Origin: Owenia fusiformis
Taxonomy: Eukaryota; Annelida; Polychaeta; Sabellida; Oweniidae
NCBI GenBank assembly: GCA_903813345.2
Contig: CAIIXF020000005.1
Coordinates: forward strand, 24,989,375 to 25,053,374
Reading direction: 5' to 3'
Length of the DNA: 64,000 nucleotides
How positions within the stretch are numbered: the stretch's first letter is position 1; every line of letters begins with the position of its first letter. Below the pieces are notes generated by a model. It did not search any database, was not told the DNA's origin, and saw only the letters and a list, made by a program, of their open reading frames with translations. The position numbers and the translations under genes were made by a program. This document shows positions 1-11,954 of this stretch, piece by piece.

Positions 1-865
1 ACATGTTTTGCAAGTTTTTACCATTGATTGAAGCCTATGACAACCTTGCCCAAATTCATTAATTTATTAATTGACAGTGTACATTTGAGCTGAATTTAGC
101 AGTACACGTAGCAGCTAAGTGCTTGCCCATAGCCACTCCTCCTAGCAAATTACATCGCCATTGCTCGTCATCGAAATTCTGATCGCCGAATAGTAAACAA
201 TTATTTTGTATTGGATGTGCATAACTAGAGACCGCCTTATTTCGCATATATGACAATATAAAACATATCTAGGTACATATAACTTTATATGTGACATCGA
301 TCAGGAATTATTGACATATTGACAATATTAGGTTGTAATTTCTTGCGGTAAATTCAAATTGTATCTTTAAACGACTGTTACATCTTAACTATTCGTTTTA
401 TTGGATGTAAAACAAACGGTATGCATAGTTTAACATCTTTCACTTCTAAAACAGCATTAAATATCACAATATCATCACCTTATGCTGCAATAATACGACT
501 TAAAAGATTATGGTACTAATATTCTTTGGTTTTTGGGCGCCCTGCCTCGTCTTTACCATCACCCTTGAAATTAGCTCCGCTCACTAAGCATAGGGTGAAG
601 CTCTAATGATTTCAAATGATTTTACATTTGCTATTAGAGATTTAAAAATCTCATTTCTATTATCGTAATTACCTGATTTCAACATTTTAAAATAATATAG
701 GGTTTGATCTTGAAATTTAAAACGAATGGATTTAGAGACTAGAATTAGCCTAGGTAGATCAGTAGGCTATACACGCATCTATTTTCTTATGACAAATATA
801 TGATCTGTCCTTCTCTGGGGTACTTACCATTGTCAAAAGTGGAGAAGGAAACAGGCCAAGGTGCC
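1..865. other. 3' flank of the GWamide gene; no gene seen
   Basis: This stretch lies downstream of the neuropeptide stop codon on the minus strand. A 65-codon minus-strand frame at 59-256 has no recognisable similarity and no convincing splice context, so it is probably chance or 3' UTR. An AATAAA signal on the minus strand at 397-402 could end the GWamide transcript. I see no repeat or RNA gene here. Confidence 0.4.
397..402 (-). promoter_or_regulatory. candidate poly(A) signal for the GWamide gene
   Basis: AATAAA on the minus strand, about 465 bases past the GWamide stop codon. The position is plausible for a short 3' UTR, but the hexamer is common in AT-rich DNA. Confidence 0.25.
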
Positions 866-3800
866 CTATGAATCTACCTTATTGCAACTGTTCATCCTCT
901 GGGCCTCAGCCTGAAAGTAAAGAATTTAAACTAATCACTCTACCAATATTATAAGGATCATGGTATACCATAGAGTGTTCTTCCTCAACCAGAGAGCATC
1001 TAACTAACGTTTGCGATGTGATAGGTGAGGTATAGAATGACCCCTTTACGTTTTTTCGGGAAATTTGTTAAACGTGTTGTATTGTAATGTAGTGTAGTGT
1101 ATTGCATTGTAATGTATTTGTGTTCTTTATTACCACACATATAGTGAGCACATTTACAATTTTAATTTACAATAACATATTACGCTAACGAATATATTGG
1201 CTTTTAAAGTATGTTTTATCATCGTCATCATCGAAAATGTGAAATATAATATCATCACCAATGCTAATCTAAATAGATTCAGAATCTCTTTCCACATCTA
1301 TGGAATTGCTAAAAGGTAGAAATTGCTCGAGCTCCTACTGTGTTTCTGTATCACCATTTTTTATCTTTACCATTTGTTTAAAATATTTGAATTTGTAGGG
1401 ATATTTCGAACATAGTGAACGTTTGTACGGCGAATTATTTCATCACGAATTTCAGATTATTTCTGTCGGGGGAAGGATCAAAAAGTTGTAGTGGGCGAGG
1501 TAAAATATACTATACTTCTATGTGACATTATTTGTATGTGTGTTCTTAGTTTTAGGTGGAATATGTCTTTAATTTTCTTTTGAAGATGATATTAATATTG
1601 TCTTGTACGTGTACCTGCCTCTTGCTATAGCTTAGCTACCACCAGACCATACGCCCAGGTATATTCTCATAATTATCGGCAAATAATTGTAAATTAGATA
1701 GATCAATCTAAGATGATAGAGTGATATTACATTTACAGAGAAGAAATCGTGTTCTAATTATAATTTAGATGTCAGTTCCTGCAGAACCCCAACGTGTTAA
1801 TAAATCAGTTAAGCAGATCGCAACATTCACACATCGGGTACTTTAATTGGAAATAGATTAGACGAGAGTGTCCTCACCCTCTGGAGATGAATTGAAGGTT
1901 TATCCTTCAGGATCCTCACCTAAGATTATTTTATATCCAATTTCATCCATTGCACGGATCGACCAAATCATGTGTCTAAATTGCAGAAATCAGTAAATCT
2001 GTTAAAGAACAATGGATCTGTGGATCCTTAAAATTTGGCTATGTTTGGGAAGGTTAATTAACATAAAGATATTGGTTCCATGCTCGTTGACACAACATTT
2101 AATCCATGGCTTTCTTTTGATATATTAAATACATTTCTGTATTTCTCATTCACAAGTCAGAAGGCGGCACAAAACCTGTTTCCCAACGTCCCCGTCACTG
2201 CGTCAATAAGAGGAGTATACTTAGTAGGTCAGGTCCCTGAATTTCTTCAGTCGTTTGTGCCGTTCTCTCTTTTCATCGAGTTCAAGTTGCAAATCCTCTT
2301 CCAGAACAAATCTGGTAGTCTGTTCTTTATTTAAGCGCATCTTGAGAAAGTAGATGATTGCAAGCATGACAAACATGGCGGGAAGAATGACCGCCGCAGA
2401 CGACAACCACGTGAAGACGTGAACCATCAGGTGTGGGACGTCATCCTTGGGGGTAATAAGTGTATTTAGTATGGTGTGGTTTTCAAATGGTCCACAGAAG
2501 ATACCAACTTGGTTAGTGAGACCGATGTTAATAACGGAGGTATTGCTAATGATGACAGCTACTGGTAGCAACAAGAGAATCAAGGTTGCCGCCAAAAGGC
2601 CTTGGAAGAACGAGCTCCTTCTTGATTGATTCCATCGCTTTGTTGGTGGCTTACATGTTACCATAACAATACTGTAACTGTAGATGAAAAATATGAGATT
2701 AGAAATGACTCCGATAAACGGCAATACAGGACAGGTCAAAGTTCCAGTCCAAATTAAAGCTTGGCGATATATAATCACCAGCACGTTGGAAGACATCTTG
2801 AATTCCTGCTTTTCTCGAGACCACCAGTATGATACGAACTTTAAACAACATTGGATGACTAAGTGAATAATCGTGTCGACGATCACCAATTTGTAGAGTT
2901 CTTGTCCAATTAGTGTTCCCGCGCATTTGATTACATCGCCATCATCCTGGTTCTGAGCCTTTTTGTACAACGACACGATTAATGCAAAGAGGTTGGCCAT
3001 TCTTAATAAAAACACCCTGGCTATGGTGATATTCAATTCTACTCGACCTTTCATGTATTTTTCAATTTTCGGTAACTGGTAAATAATCATGGGTACAGTG
3101 GCGTTGATGAAGACAAACGCAAAAGTCGTGCCGTATGTTTCGACAAAATTTGCATCAGAATCACTGCTTGTATCTCCGCTGCTTGGGAGAAGTTTTGCCA
3201 ACGTATCAACGTTAATGACTAAAAATGTAACAGCAGTACATGCTCCTCCAACTAGAAGAAAAGTGATCAACCATGCCAAACATCGCTTTGCATAAATCAC
3301 CCATTTCTGTTTCGCCGTCTGCTCGTCGAGTTTCATTTGCGCTTTGATGTCCGAGATTTGGTCCCTGATGGAGTTTGCTATACTGTGACTGAGGTTCTTG
3401 ACAGCCTCGCCGTTAGTGAGGGAATAATCCCATGTCGTTAACGCATTGATGCTCAGTGGGTACCTGGCACCGCCCGATTGGCCTGTATCCTCCATGGCGT
3501 GACCGATGCTTCTGAATATGACGAACAAACTACCAAAGTAAGTCACTATAATCATGAAGAGATAGGCAAAATCTAATGGATAAATTCCATTCACTCTACT
3601 TTCATAGTTCCCATAAAACATCCACGATTCTTCAAATACGTTCTTCCCGTCCAGCAGATTTTTCAAACTAAACGTATGATTTAAGTTGTAATCGAAGAAT
3701 ATGGCAGTTGGCACGATAACAATGGAACACCATAGAATTGATAGTAGGATATTTAGAATGAATATCCACCGTGTAAACACAAAAAATGAAACAACACCCG

Positions 3801-6800
3801 AGCCAAATCGTCCCTCTACAAGTTTGATTTGTTCTCTGAAGATAGGGATGTCATCACCGTGTCTATGTTTTCTTCTCCTTATCCAAGTTTGGAAGTCATA
3901 CAACATAAGCTGCCATATTCCCATCTTGGATCTGTTTTGTATTTTGATGCGTGATTCATATGGTTTGAGGCCAAGCTCATATATTTCATCTAGGTAAGTG
4001 TCTCTCAGTTGAGAACTCTCAGACTTGTCAGGTAGGTTACGCGCGATTGATTGTTTACGGCGTAGCCTTTTGTCGCCACTGTTTAGTCGCCATGTTATGG
4101 AGCGTGCTCTTGAAGGTGGTCTTTGGGTATCGTCAATTTGAGATTCTCTTCCAAAAAAGGAACTTGTGCCTCGGGCAATACTGTTAATACTGTTAAGGCT
4201 GCTGACACTCTCAATGGTAACATCGCTTCGGGAAGCGACGCCATTGTTATACGCTATGGTTGCACTAGGTCTCCGCTCCGAGACAAATTGCACCGAGCTT
4301 TGTACACCATTTGTACGAATGCTTGTTCCACTCGCAAAGTTGGGAAGATTTATATCCGATATAACGCCAATTCGAGAAGTGTTCCTACTTCCTATAAATG
4401 ACCTTATTTTGCTCGGCGGTGTTCTATCAGTTTGCTTGGACATTTTAACTTTATCCGAAGGTAAACCAGTCGAAAATCATATACCAGCAGCACGTTTATG
4501 TTGCTTGAATGGTTCCAACTGACTAAATATATTGTTGCCGTTGGTCACGGTTCAATTGTTTTAAGTGCTCCCTGATTGGTCAGATGTTTTGATGCGATAT
4601 TGTTATATTTGATACACAATAAGAACGAAATTTCGTCACAATGGAATAAGATCGCTTCTGTTACTAACGTTACACAAGCCCAATTGTTGTTTCTATTGTT
4701 TTAAGTTTGGTGAATTGTTTATAGCAACAGATGAAGGATCGGGGATACGCTATTTCATATAACTGCAAATCACGGACCTATACAGTCCACGGTGAAGCTC
4801 ACCCTGTCTTCTTTTATTTCTTTTGTGAGATTTAAAAGTTCGGAGAATGAGAAAATAAGTTTAACAATATAACGCACAAAAGGTTGACAAATGTTTTAAA
4901 AGCTGCAAACTGACAATAGCCACACGCATGACACATACACACGCTTAACCATCGACAACGTATATTGACAAAATATACCGTCATATTCAGGTTCGAATCA
5001 AAATGAAACTGATTAGCTGATCAATGTCATAGTTGAGTAAAAAATCTTTAAATATCATAGGGAATAAAAAGCCAAGTGATTATGCAGGTCAAATGGTATT
5101 TGCTGAATGGTTGTCAAGGTGATAAGTCGACCCTTGCAAAACAGTTTCATTGAAGACAATTCCTTTAGTCATTTCGTATCTTTTAAGTGATATTGTATAA
5201 AATATTTTGCAATATGTGAAAAGAATTTAAGCCAAAGAATACTAGTACTTATAAATTTTCAGAAAAAAATCATTTTGTCATAGTCCGTCGACAAGTTGCT
5301 TTGTTAGGTTTTTGGGATATCTAAAAGTTTAGTCACTTTACCAATTAATGTGTAACATTTCATAAGATGTAAGTTATATATGGAGTAAATATCGAGATTT
5401 CATGATTTGATGGTATCAAATATGACCGAAGATTTCATTCTGGCCATTGTTAAAAGACCGAAATCACTTTGCGACTGAGCGTCTTTGGCAACTACAAGAG
5501 TAAAATCTGCCCGTCATGTATTTACAATTAAGCATTCGAATCGAGGTCTTTGTTACGTTTCTCATGACTCATGAGTACGCCATAATAACAGGCATTACAC
5601 ATGAAATTTACTAGTCATGGATACCTCACTATAGACCAGTAAATCAATTGAGTGACATCAGAGAGATAACAAACATATTGGAATATTTTTACATATTTTT
5701 ACATTCATTCTCTGAGAATTTGTAATTTCAAAGAACATAAACATTCAGTATGAGTCTTACCTCTACAGCTTTGTAAATTAGGTAAACAAGGTCTGGGTTC
5801 ATTTCGTCACAACTTTCAGCAATACTTGACGATCTTTTACCCCAGCCCCTCTTTCCCCATCCACGTTTGCCCCAACCTCTTTTGACCTGAAACACACACA
5901 AAATATTCACATTACATACGCTGATTGATATTTTATCAGTGTAATCTTAAAATTGACATCAAAGTATGAAATATGAAAGATAAAAACGGATTTTAGGAAA
6001 ATCTCAACATTGAAATATTGAATACGTGACATGCACTCAAATATGTATTTGTACGTTGTTATAATTGATAGATTCAGGTAGCATTATTTCAAAAATTCAA
6101 TTTAATTGGATAATACTTATGGCTCTACGCACATCGTAGCATGCGAGTATTGATATTACGGATAATGAAATCACTAAATTCGTTACACTTCCCTCCTCAT
6201 TGAAATAACTTCATCCCAAGCTTGATATCGTGTTCATGTTGAAGAGTCAATGCCACGTGGCAGTTGTTTAAGTGCATTTGGTTTAACAGAATATTAGTGT
6301 CACTTTACTGACTTAAGTTTTCTTTAGTAAAATGTCAATATGGAATCAATCCTTCGTTTTTTTAAAAAATTATCTATCATTTAATTACTGACAATCTGAT
6401 AACTTGCGTGGTAAAACGACTGGTCTTGGTTGTTTATGGAAAAAATGTTGCTTGACCTTAACATGATCGTTCTAGTCAGAAGAATCATTTGCATCACAGG
6501 GTCTCATTTGTTGCATTTAAGTTATCAAAATAGCAAAAAATGATTTAAGAAAATAAGAAAACATCCGTTTCAAGGTCATTTATTGTTTTCTTACAATGTT
6601 GATAAAATACCCCATAGCTTCAAGATAATTCCCCACGTGTCGTTCAATTGTTTTTATTTCATTATCGGTCATAAATATATGATTGAAAAGTCATGCTTTG
6701 TTGTGAGTCTTTTATTACTATTTAGATACACTGCACCAATTTGGGTAATGAATGGCTGATTCATTTGGATTGTTTAAATTGTAACAACTACATAGCTACA

Positions 6801-9653
6801 TCAAATAAATCCCGATATCTTCCGAAGAAGTAGCCTCCCACCCGGGTAGCCCTTCCTATTTCATTGACCATGCGGACATTCACTCTAACCTCGTCTCATG
6901 AAGTACCTCCCCCTACCACTATCAATCGAGCCTTCTCAAACATGCTGAAGAAGATAATGAAGATGATTGTAAAATAACCCTCCTTAATCATGAAGATGCC
7001 CCCTTCTGTCACCAGAGGTGCTTATTAATTAAACTCAGGTACGATGAGTTTATTAACAAATATTTGTATTGTTCAATTAATTCGAAGCTTAGGATATTAT
7101 CAAGAACATATCAATTTTTGCCATGATTAATTTAGTATGTTTCACCTCCTGTCAAAGGGCAATTTCAAAGTAACAACACGTTAATCAATAATTGAATTCG
7201 TATCATTATCGTATTATCCATACATCCGGGTAGTGATGCAAAATTGAGGAATGCGATATGGATGACAGATACAACCCCCTTCATACGTTTGCCAACCAGC
7301 AGTTCCCGTTGGATATTTCGTGTAAAAAATGTCATTTTGTTTTCCGATTACTGCGTGTCAGAAAATGACAAAGATGATTTGATAAGATAACCATTCATAA
7401 ATAGTTTTAACAGGTTGTCCAAAAGTTGAATTCCGGCTCCCAAATTTTGAAGAGGCTATATCACTAGGTATATCGCCAGTTGTGTTTGTATTAATAGCGC
7501 TCTCGCTCTTAAAATATTCCGTCAAGAGTTGCTGCAGTTTTTTCAGCAAAAAAGATAATGAGATTGTTTCCTTTTCGGCCGTGAACGAAAGATTTAAATA
7601 ATTCGTTCTTTAGCTGTCGCATCATATTTTTTATTTGATATCCCAAATCCCAGTCGTTTAAATATTTTTGAGGACTGGACTCAACTTTAACTATTTAAAC
7701 AACGGTTCAGAAACCAGGAGTTGCGAGTTGTTTTGTTTATCTCATGCCCCAAGCCCATAAAAATTATCTTCGGCCCTAAGCCATATATAAAATATTTTTA
7801 GTACAAATATTTTTAGTACAATAATTATGCAAATCTGTATTCACATAAAAAGCAACCACCTAATTTTGGAATTAAAGAAGATATCAAGACAGAAACGTAA
7901 TTTCTTTTAATCTGAAAGTCGTTGATCAATGCTACCTGTATTCTTAAAATGATTAGTAGTTGAACTATCCATGTTTCGCAAAATTTAGTGACCTTTTTAA
8001 TAAAGCAATTATGTATTAAGAGCTGGTTTCAATGAGAGTTATGTTATGTGAATTAAAAGTCGCTCTGTTTGATTCATAGAATGTTGCCTATTGTGCCAGA
8101 AGTGCATAACCTCATCGTTCGGTTAATCAAATAAATAATATATTTTTTAGCTTACCGATACTATTTTGACTTTAAGAAGTAAATTAACTATTTAGATAGG
8201 CTTTTTGGATTAGGATATAATTCGTTGAATCAATGAAGAGAATCATACATGTCTGATTTTAAGATGAATTGATAACCCGCCAGCATAAAGCAGTGACAAC
8301 TTCATGTTTTTATCGTTCGATCATGCTACTGGTAATAAATCCGAATTCGCCAACGAAAAGACATGTGTTTAATCCGAAAAACAGAATTAACTGACCGTTT
8401 TTTTGTTCTGATAAAACAAGGTTAGAAAAGAATTTCTAGGTATATTTAGAATTTAGACTGATGTGATTAGTTTAGGCGTAATCAGTTCCTTAATTACTTA
8501 TAGGTTTTATTTTCTTAATGCACAGAAATTAGTTTAACGATATCATATTCTTATTAGCGTCTGCTAAGACAGGATTTTCTCTGAGTAAAACACTAATTAT
8601 TTACCACAGATTCTAAAAGCAAATACAGTGACAGCTATACACAACTTAGAAGTATTCTAAACGTAAAAGCGAGACTGTTGTTTGCAAATTATATTTTACG
8701 GAAGATACTTGTTACATTTTGTAATAACCACATATGTGAAAACCATATTCGATTATTTTCTGATACCGAGTTGTATTCATTGATTTATAAAGACAATTCG
8801 AATATGATAACAGGATGAATGTGTGTAGCATTTTTCCACATTGATAATGAAAATCTTTATTTTGTGTTCGAATAACTTATTATTGTTTAACGAGGCGAGA
8901 TTTCTGCTGCTCTTGACATATACATACTCTTTTTATCTCCCGGAGGAAAGGATTTCCTCGACAAATAATTACATCCAGGACTGCAAAATGTCTGATCTTC
9001 CGCAGGATAATTCTCAAAAGGGCTACACCCACAAAAGAAAACAAAACGGGAAAGTAATCTTGCAAGACAAATTACTTCAACATTATAAGATGATACCTTG
9101 CTCAAACATCTTGTCGATGTAATGAATGGGATAAAAACGATGGAAACATAGGATAGTGATGTTATCTTAAAATCACTTTGTTAAACAATCCCTATGAATC
9201 GTAAAACAAAGTAATAGTATAGTTACTCATTTCGAGCTTCGCTTTTATTCGGACGTGCTATTAAAACATACAGTAGTTAAGAATGAATGCTTTCATCCAA
9301 ACTATGCTACATACTGGGCAATCACCACCGACGCGCAATTTTAAAATTATCGAAACCTCCAAAATGAAAAGGAATTTCAAGAAAGAATCACTGTAAAACA
9401 GTGTTTAAGGATACCAAAATGATTTTTCGATGAAATCAATGAATTAAAGTATACTCACATATTCATCTAAAACATCATCGTCCATTTGTTCCTCGGATCT
9501 TTTGCCCCATCCTCTCTTTCCCCATCCTCTTTTGCCCCAACCTCTTCGTTTGTCCATATCTGTGGCGTCTGCAGGGTCATCTGCTCGAGCAAAGTCAGTA
9601 CATAATTCAAACACCACTAGCCCTAATAGAGCAATAGCTATATACAATTTCAT
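866..9653 (-). CDS. GWamide (APGWamide-like) neuropeptide precursor, three exons
   Basis: Secreted neuropeptide precursor of 121 aa. Coding exons on the minus strand are 9653-9459 (195 nt), 5886-5761 (126 nt) and 910-866 (45 nt); all junctions are phase 0 with GT/AG ends. Residues 1-24 form a signal peptide ending ARA, with cleavage likely before DD. Exon 1 then has KR, RGWGKR and two more GWGKR units; exon 2 has KR plus three GWGKR units. Cutting at KR and amidating through the Gly would yield six GW-NH2 peptides; the first could be RGW-NH2. The tail is acidic and helical, with Cys91 and Cys116 around DLVYLIYKAVE and AEAQRMNSC, like the conserved C-terminus of molluscan APGWamide precursors as I remember them. 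Exons 1 and 2 both carry three copies followed by Ser, suggesting exon duplication. The last exon was found by predicting that tail and then locating an in-phase acceptor; it is short, so it is the least certain part. Confidence 0.86.
911..2220. other. distal part of GWamide intron 2
   Basis: Non-coding DNA between the last GWamide exon and the 3' end of the nested TMC gene. It includes a low-complexity TG/TA-rich run at about 1070-1125 and a minus-strand AATAAA at 1136-1141 that could serve the TMC transcript. I see no other gene. Confidence 0.4.
2221..4443 (-). CDS. TMC (transmembrane channel-like) family protein, single exon
   Basis: Open frame of 740 codons without introns, encoding a polytopic membrane protein of the TMC family (relatives of the mechanotransduction channel proteins TMC1/2). 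The length fits the shorter TMC4/7/8-type members (about 700-730 aa). A basic, Ser-rich cytoplasmic N-terminus of about 200 residues precedes VEGRFGSGVVSFF at 209-221, the family's lead into TM1. Hydrophobic segments lie near 217-250, 286-310, 388-410, 439-457, 475-493, 515-537, 553-595 (two), 611-632 and 675-700. The family signature before the sixth segment, usually CWETxVGQE, reads CAGTLIGQE at 507-515, so the conserved Trp and Glu are replaced. A charged coiled tail (about 706-737) follows. The gene sits inside intron 2 of the GWamide gene on the same strand. An intact frame with no introns suggests an old retrocopy or a lineage with lost introns. The start is the first ATG of the frame; family membership is firm, subfamily is not. 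Confidence 0.92.
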   Translation of the reverse strand: MSKQTDRTPPSKIRSFIGSRNTSRIGVISDINLPNFASGTSIRTNGVQSSVQFVSERRPSATIAYNNGVASRSDVTIESVSSLNSINSIARGTSSFFGRESQIDDTQRPPSRARSITWRLNSGDKRLRRKQSIARNLPDKSESSQLRDTYLDEIYELGLKPYESRIKIQNRSKMGIWQLMLYDFQTWIRRRKHRHGDDIPIFREQIKLVEGRFGSGVVSFFVFTRWIFILNILLSILWCSIVIVPTAIFFDYNLNHTFSLKNLLDGKNVFEESWMFYGNYESRVNGIYPLDFAYLFMIIVTYFGSLFVIFRSIGHAMEDTGQSGGARYPLSINALTTWDYSLTNGEAVKNLSHSIANSIRDQISDIKAQMKLDEQTAKQKWVIYAKRCLAWLITFLLVGGACTAVTFLVINVDTLAKLLPSSGDTSSDSDANFVETYGTTFAFVFINATVPMIIYQLPKIEKYMKGRVELNITIARVFLLRMANLFALIVSLYKKAQNQDDGDVIKCAGTLIGQELYKLVIVDTIIHLVIQCCLKFVSYWWSREKQEFKMSSNVLVIIYRQALIWTGTLTCPVLPFIGVISNLIFFIYSYSIVMVTCKPPTKRWNQSRRSSFFQGLLAATLILLLLPVAVIISNTSVINIGLTNQVGIFCGPFENHTILNTLITPKDDVPHLMVHVFTWLSSAAVILPAMFVMLAIIYFLKMRLNKEQTTRFVLEEDLQLELDEKRERHKRLKKFRDLTY
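4444..5760. other. proximal part of GWamide intron 2 and TMC 5' flank
   Basis: Non-coding sequence between the TMC start codon and GWamide exon 2. It must contain the TMC promoter if TMC is transcribed separately; I found no clear TATA box. A degenerate hairpin repeat lies at about 5395-5550. Confidence 0.4.
5395..5550. repeat. degenerate copy of the 17.6-kb hairpin element
   Basis: Shares the strings catgattt, tatgaccgaa, cattgttaaaagaccgaaat and cgaggtctttgtt, in order, with the hairpin at 17642-17785. Here the two arms have diverged, so the fold is poor. Confidence 0.5.
5887..9458. other. GWamide intron 1
   Basis: A 3.57-kb AT-rich intron between the two peptide-coding exons. Small overlapping frames on both strands at 8840-9122 show no family resemblance. 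I see no repeat or gene in it. Confidence 0.5.
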
Positions 9654-9806
9654 TGTTGAGTCCTTTCACGTCCTCTTCGTTACAAAGTATTTCAAGTTCT
9701 CTTAGTCGTAGTACTTTGCCGCCAAATTTTGTTAGCGTCAATGCAGTCCTGTGTCCTTAGTTGTGATTTGCTCCTTGGAAAATGAACGATTTATTTTCGG
9801 ACTGGG

Positions 9807-9814
9807 TTTTTATA
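9807..9814 (-). promoter_or_regulatory. TATA box of the GWamide gene
   Basis: TATAAAAA on the minus strand, 154 bases upstream of the start codon. Transcription would begin near 9780, giving a 5' UTR of roughly 125 bases. A TATA box suits a cell-type-specific neuropeptide gene. Confidence 0.45.
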
Positions 9815-10246
9815 GATGAATGAAATCAATCACTATCCTTCATTATCCGTTAGATAAACAACAATATCGCACCGGAGATGCCGGAGATTTGGCCTGGAAT
9901 CGCTTGACAAAGATTGCGTGACAACACGCTGTATTGCTTGCCCGGAATCAAATTAAAGAATTCGTGACGTATGAGCAATTGAATGCCCTGATAGGTGTAT
10001 AGGAGAGGATGCTGGAAAACGTAAATGAAGATAGCCAAGGGTGGGAAGGCTAATCTTCTGGAAACTAATACACCGGGTAACTAATACACCCACTTTGTAA
10101 CATGGATTCTAAGCTAACACACCATAGGCCTGCCACACCTGTGTCTCTCGTTAATCCAAATTTTGATTAACCGGCGGTCGTTTAGGTAGTTCCCAATAAA
10201 TAAACAAACTATATAATTTATATCTTCTCTTTATAGACAGATCAAA

Positions 10247-10865
10247 TGGGAACATGAAATATAATTCAACGAAAAATCAGCCACGTTTATTTAGAAAAAG
10301 TATCAGATTGTTACTGTCACCAAAGGGAAATATAAAAACCTCTAACACCACAAAATATTACCTAATTATGCAAGTGAAACATTTTCCCGTTTTTTGTAAA
10401 TCTGCCATCTTGAAAATTCATTATCGAACAGAGCTCCTTTGTCCCTAGGCATCAGCATGTACATTTGAACCAAATTCGTCCACTGGTATTTGGGTTATCA
10501 AAGATTACGTTTTATACGAAAAATTGCGGCCGTTTTAAAATTCAGCAACCATCTTGATATTGTCTTCTTGGGCAAAGTTTCTTTTTCCCTAGGCATCAGC
10601 ATATAAAATTTGAACCAAATCCGTCAACTAGTATTTCGGTTATTAAAGATACATTTTTACGAAAAATGGCGCCCATTTTAAATTTAGCGGCCAAACTGAA
10701 AATTCCTTCTCGAGCAGAGGTCTTAGGCATAACTCTATAAAATTTGAATCAAATCCGTCAAACGGTATTTGAGTTATCGCCCGGACAGACGAACGAACAA
10801 ACGAACGAACGAAAGGACGAACGGCTTTCCTTTATCCCCCTTTAATTTCGTTCGATGGGATAATT
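10247..10865. repeat. dispersed repeat R2, copy 1
   Basis: Several degenerate subunits of about 110-120 bp, each containing a variant of aaaatggcggccatttt, a gagcagagct segment and ggtatttgagttat. The copy ends in a gacgaacgaacg tract and a tcgttcgatgggataat terminus. The same architecture recurs near 14.2, 15.9 and 19.3 kb. No coding capacity is visible; it looks like a non-autonomous DNA element with internal tandem subunits. Confidence 0.6.
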
Positions 10866-11430
10866 GTGGATAGATTATAGAGACAGTCTTCAAAAAAATT
10901 ACCCTTTGCATTCGTTTGACTTCACTTCTTAAAAGAGAGCTTCGTCTTTTAGTTTAACTAGACTCTGCGCGCAGGGTACAAAAAAATGTATGTTCAGGAT
11001 GAAGATGCTGCCACTGCTAAATGAACCTTCAACATTTTTCAATAATTTAACCAAAAAGACACACAATGAAAATGTCTAACTGTAGTTTTGTCATTGTATA
11101 TCTCCGATCTGAGCACTTAAGGTGGTCCTTACTGAAGGAATGACTTTTCAGTATGTGTACAAGTACGCAAGTTACGAGTAGGCAGGCGTATTTTATATAA
11201 TAAATCCTTCAACTTTAATAGTTTTGCACCCCTTTCCAATTCTTATGTCCAACGGGTTCTATCATAAGAATTGCGAATAGCAGGATCTTTGAAAAGATTG
11301 CCTCTAACATTCACTAGCCCATATCTATCCCTTCTAATTCTGTTTAAGGCAACAATGTGCAGATTAGATAATAAGTAATAAATATCACTAAAGACATCCT
11401 CCGTAATCCAATAATATTGCACTGGGAGTT

Positions 11431-11493
11431 AGTCACACCCTCTCTCTATTATACCCAAATAATAAAAAGGGTATACTAGAGAGGGGGATGACT
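11431..11493. repeat. short imperfect hairpin
   Basis: Inverted repeat: agtcacaccctctct pairs imperfectly with agagagggggatgact around an A/T-rich loop containing tatacccaaat and agggtata. It may be a decayed terminus pair of a small element. Confidence 0.4.
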
Positions 11494-11954
11494 TACTCCC
11501 CATTCGATATTGCAGGTGAACCATGGTATTTTTCAAACGTTTCTATTATATTTAAGAATAATGATTCCTATTTGAGCTTACTTTGCGGTTCATCTAATAT
11601 TTGTGGTTACACAAATTCTCTCTTCATTTCTAAGGTGGCATATCAAGTGTTGGAAGCATTTTTTCAAAGAGCATGCCAATAAAATTGCATGCTATCTCAT
11701 ATTGCAAAATCTCTTTTTCTTATTAGAGATGGGTCTACTAATCCATGGCATAATGGTATAATCCAAATGACATTTTCATTATCTTTTGATGCATTCGAGT
11801 TGAAGTTCTTAGTAAAATGAGAAATGAATGCTCCAAAAATAAATTGGATAAATAATCTGTCTCGAAGTAGGATAGTCATAGTCTCACTTCACCGTTAACA
11901 ATAAATAAATAAAAAACGTTACACACAATATTGTATCTTGATAACATTATAATG

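Noticed and set aside
59-256. Minus-strand 65-codon frame considered as GWamide exon 3
   Set aside because: An in-phase acceptor exists but is weak. The exon at 910-866 has a better acceptor and the expected AEAQRMNSC tail.
3089-4522. Several plus-strand frames of 60-118 codons
   Set aside because: They are antisense shadows of the TMC coding sequence.
11488-11682. Plus-strand 64-codon frame with GEPWYFSNVSIIFKNNDSYL
   Set aside because: Mildly protein-like, but no family resemblance, no splice partners and an adjacent decayed hairpin; treated as chance.
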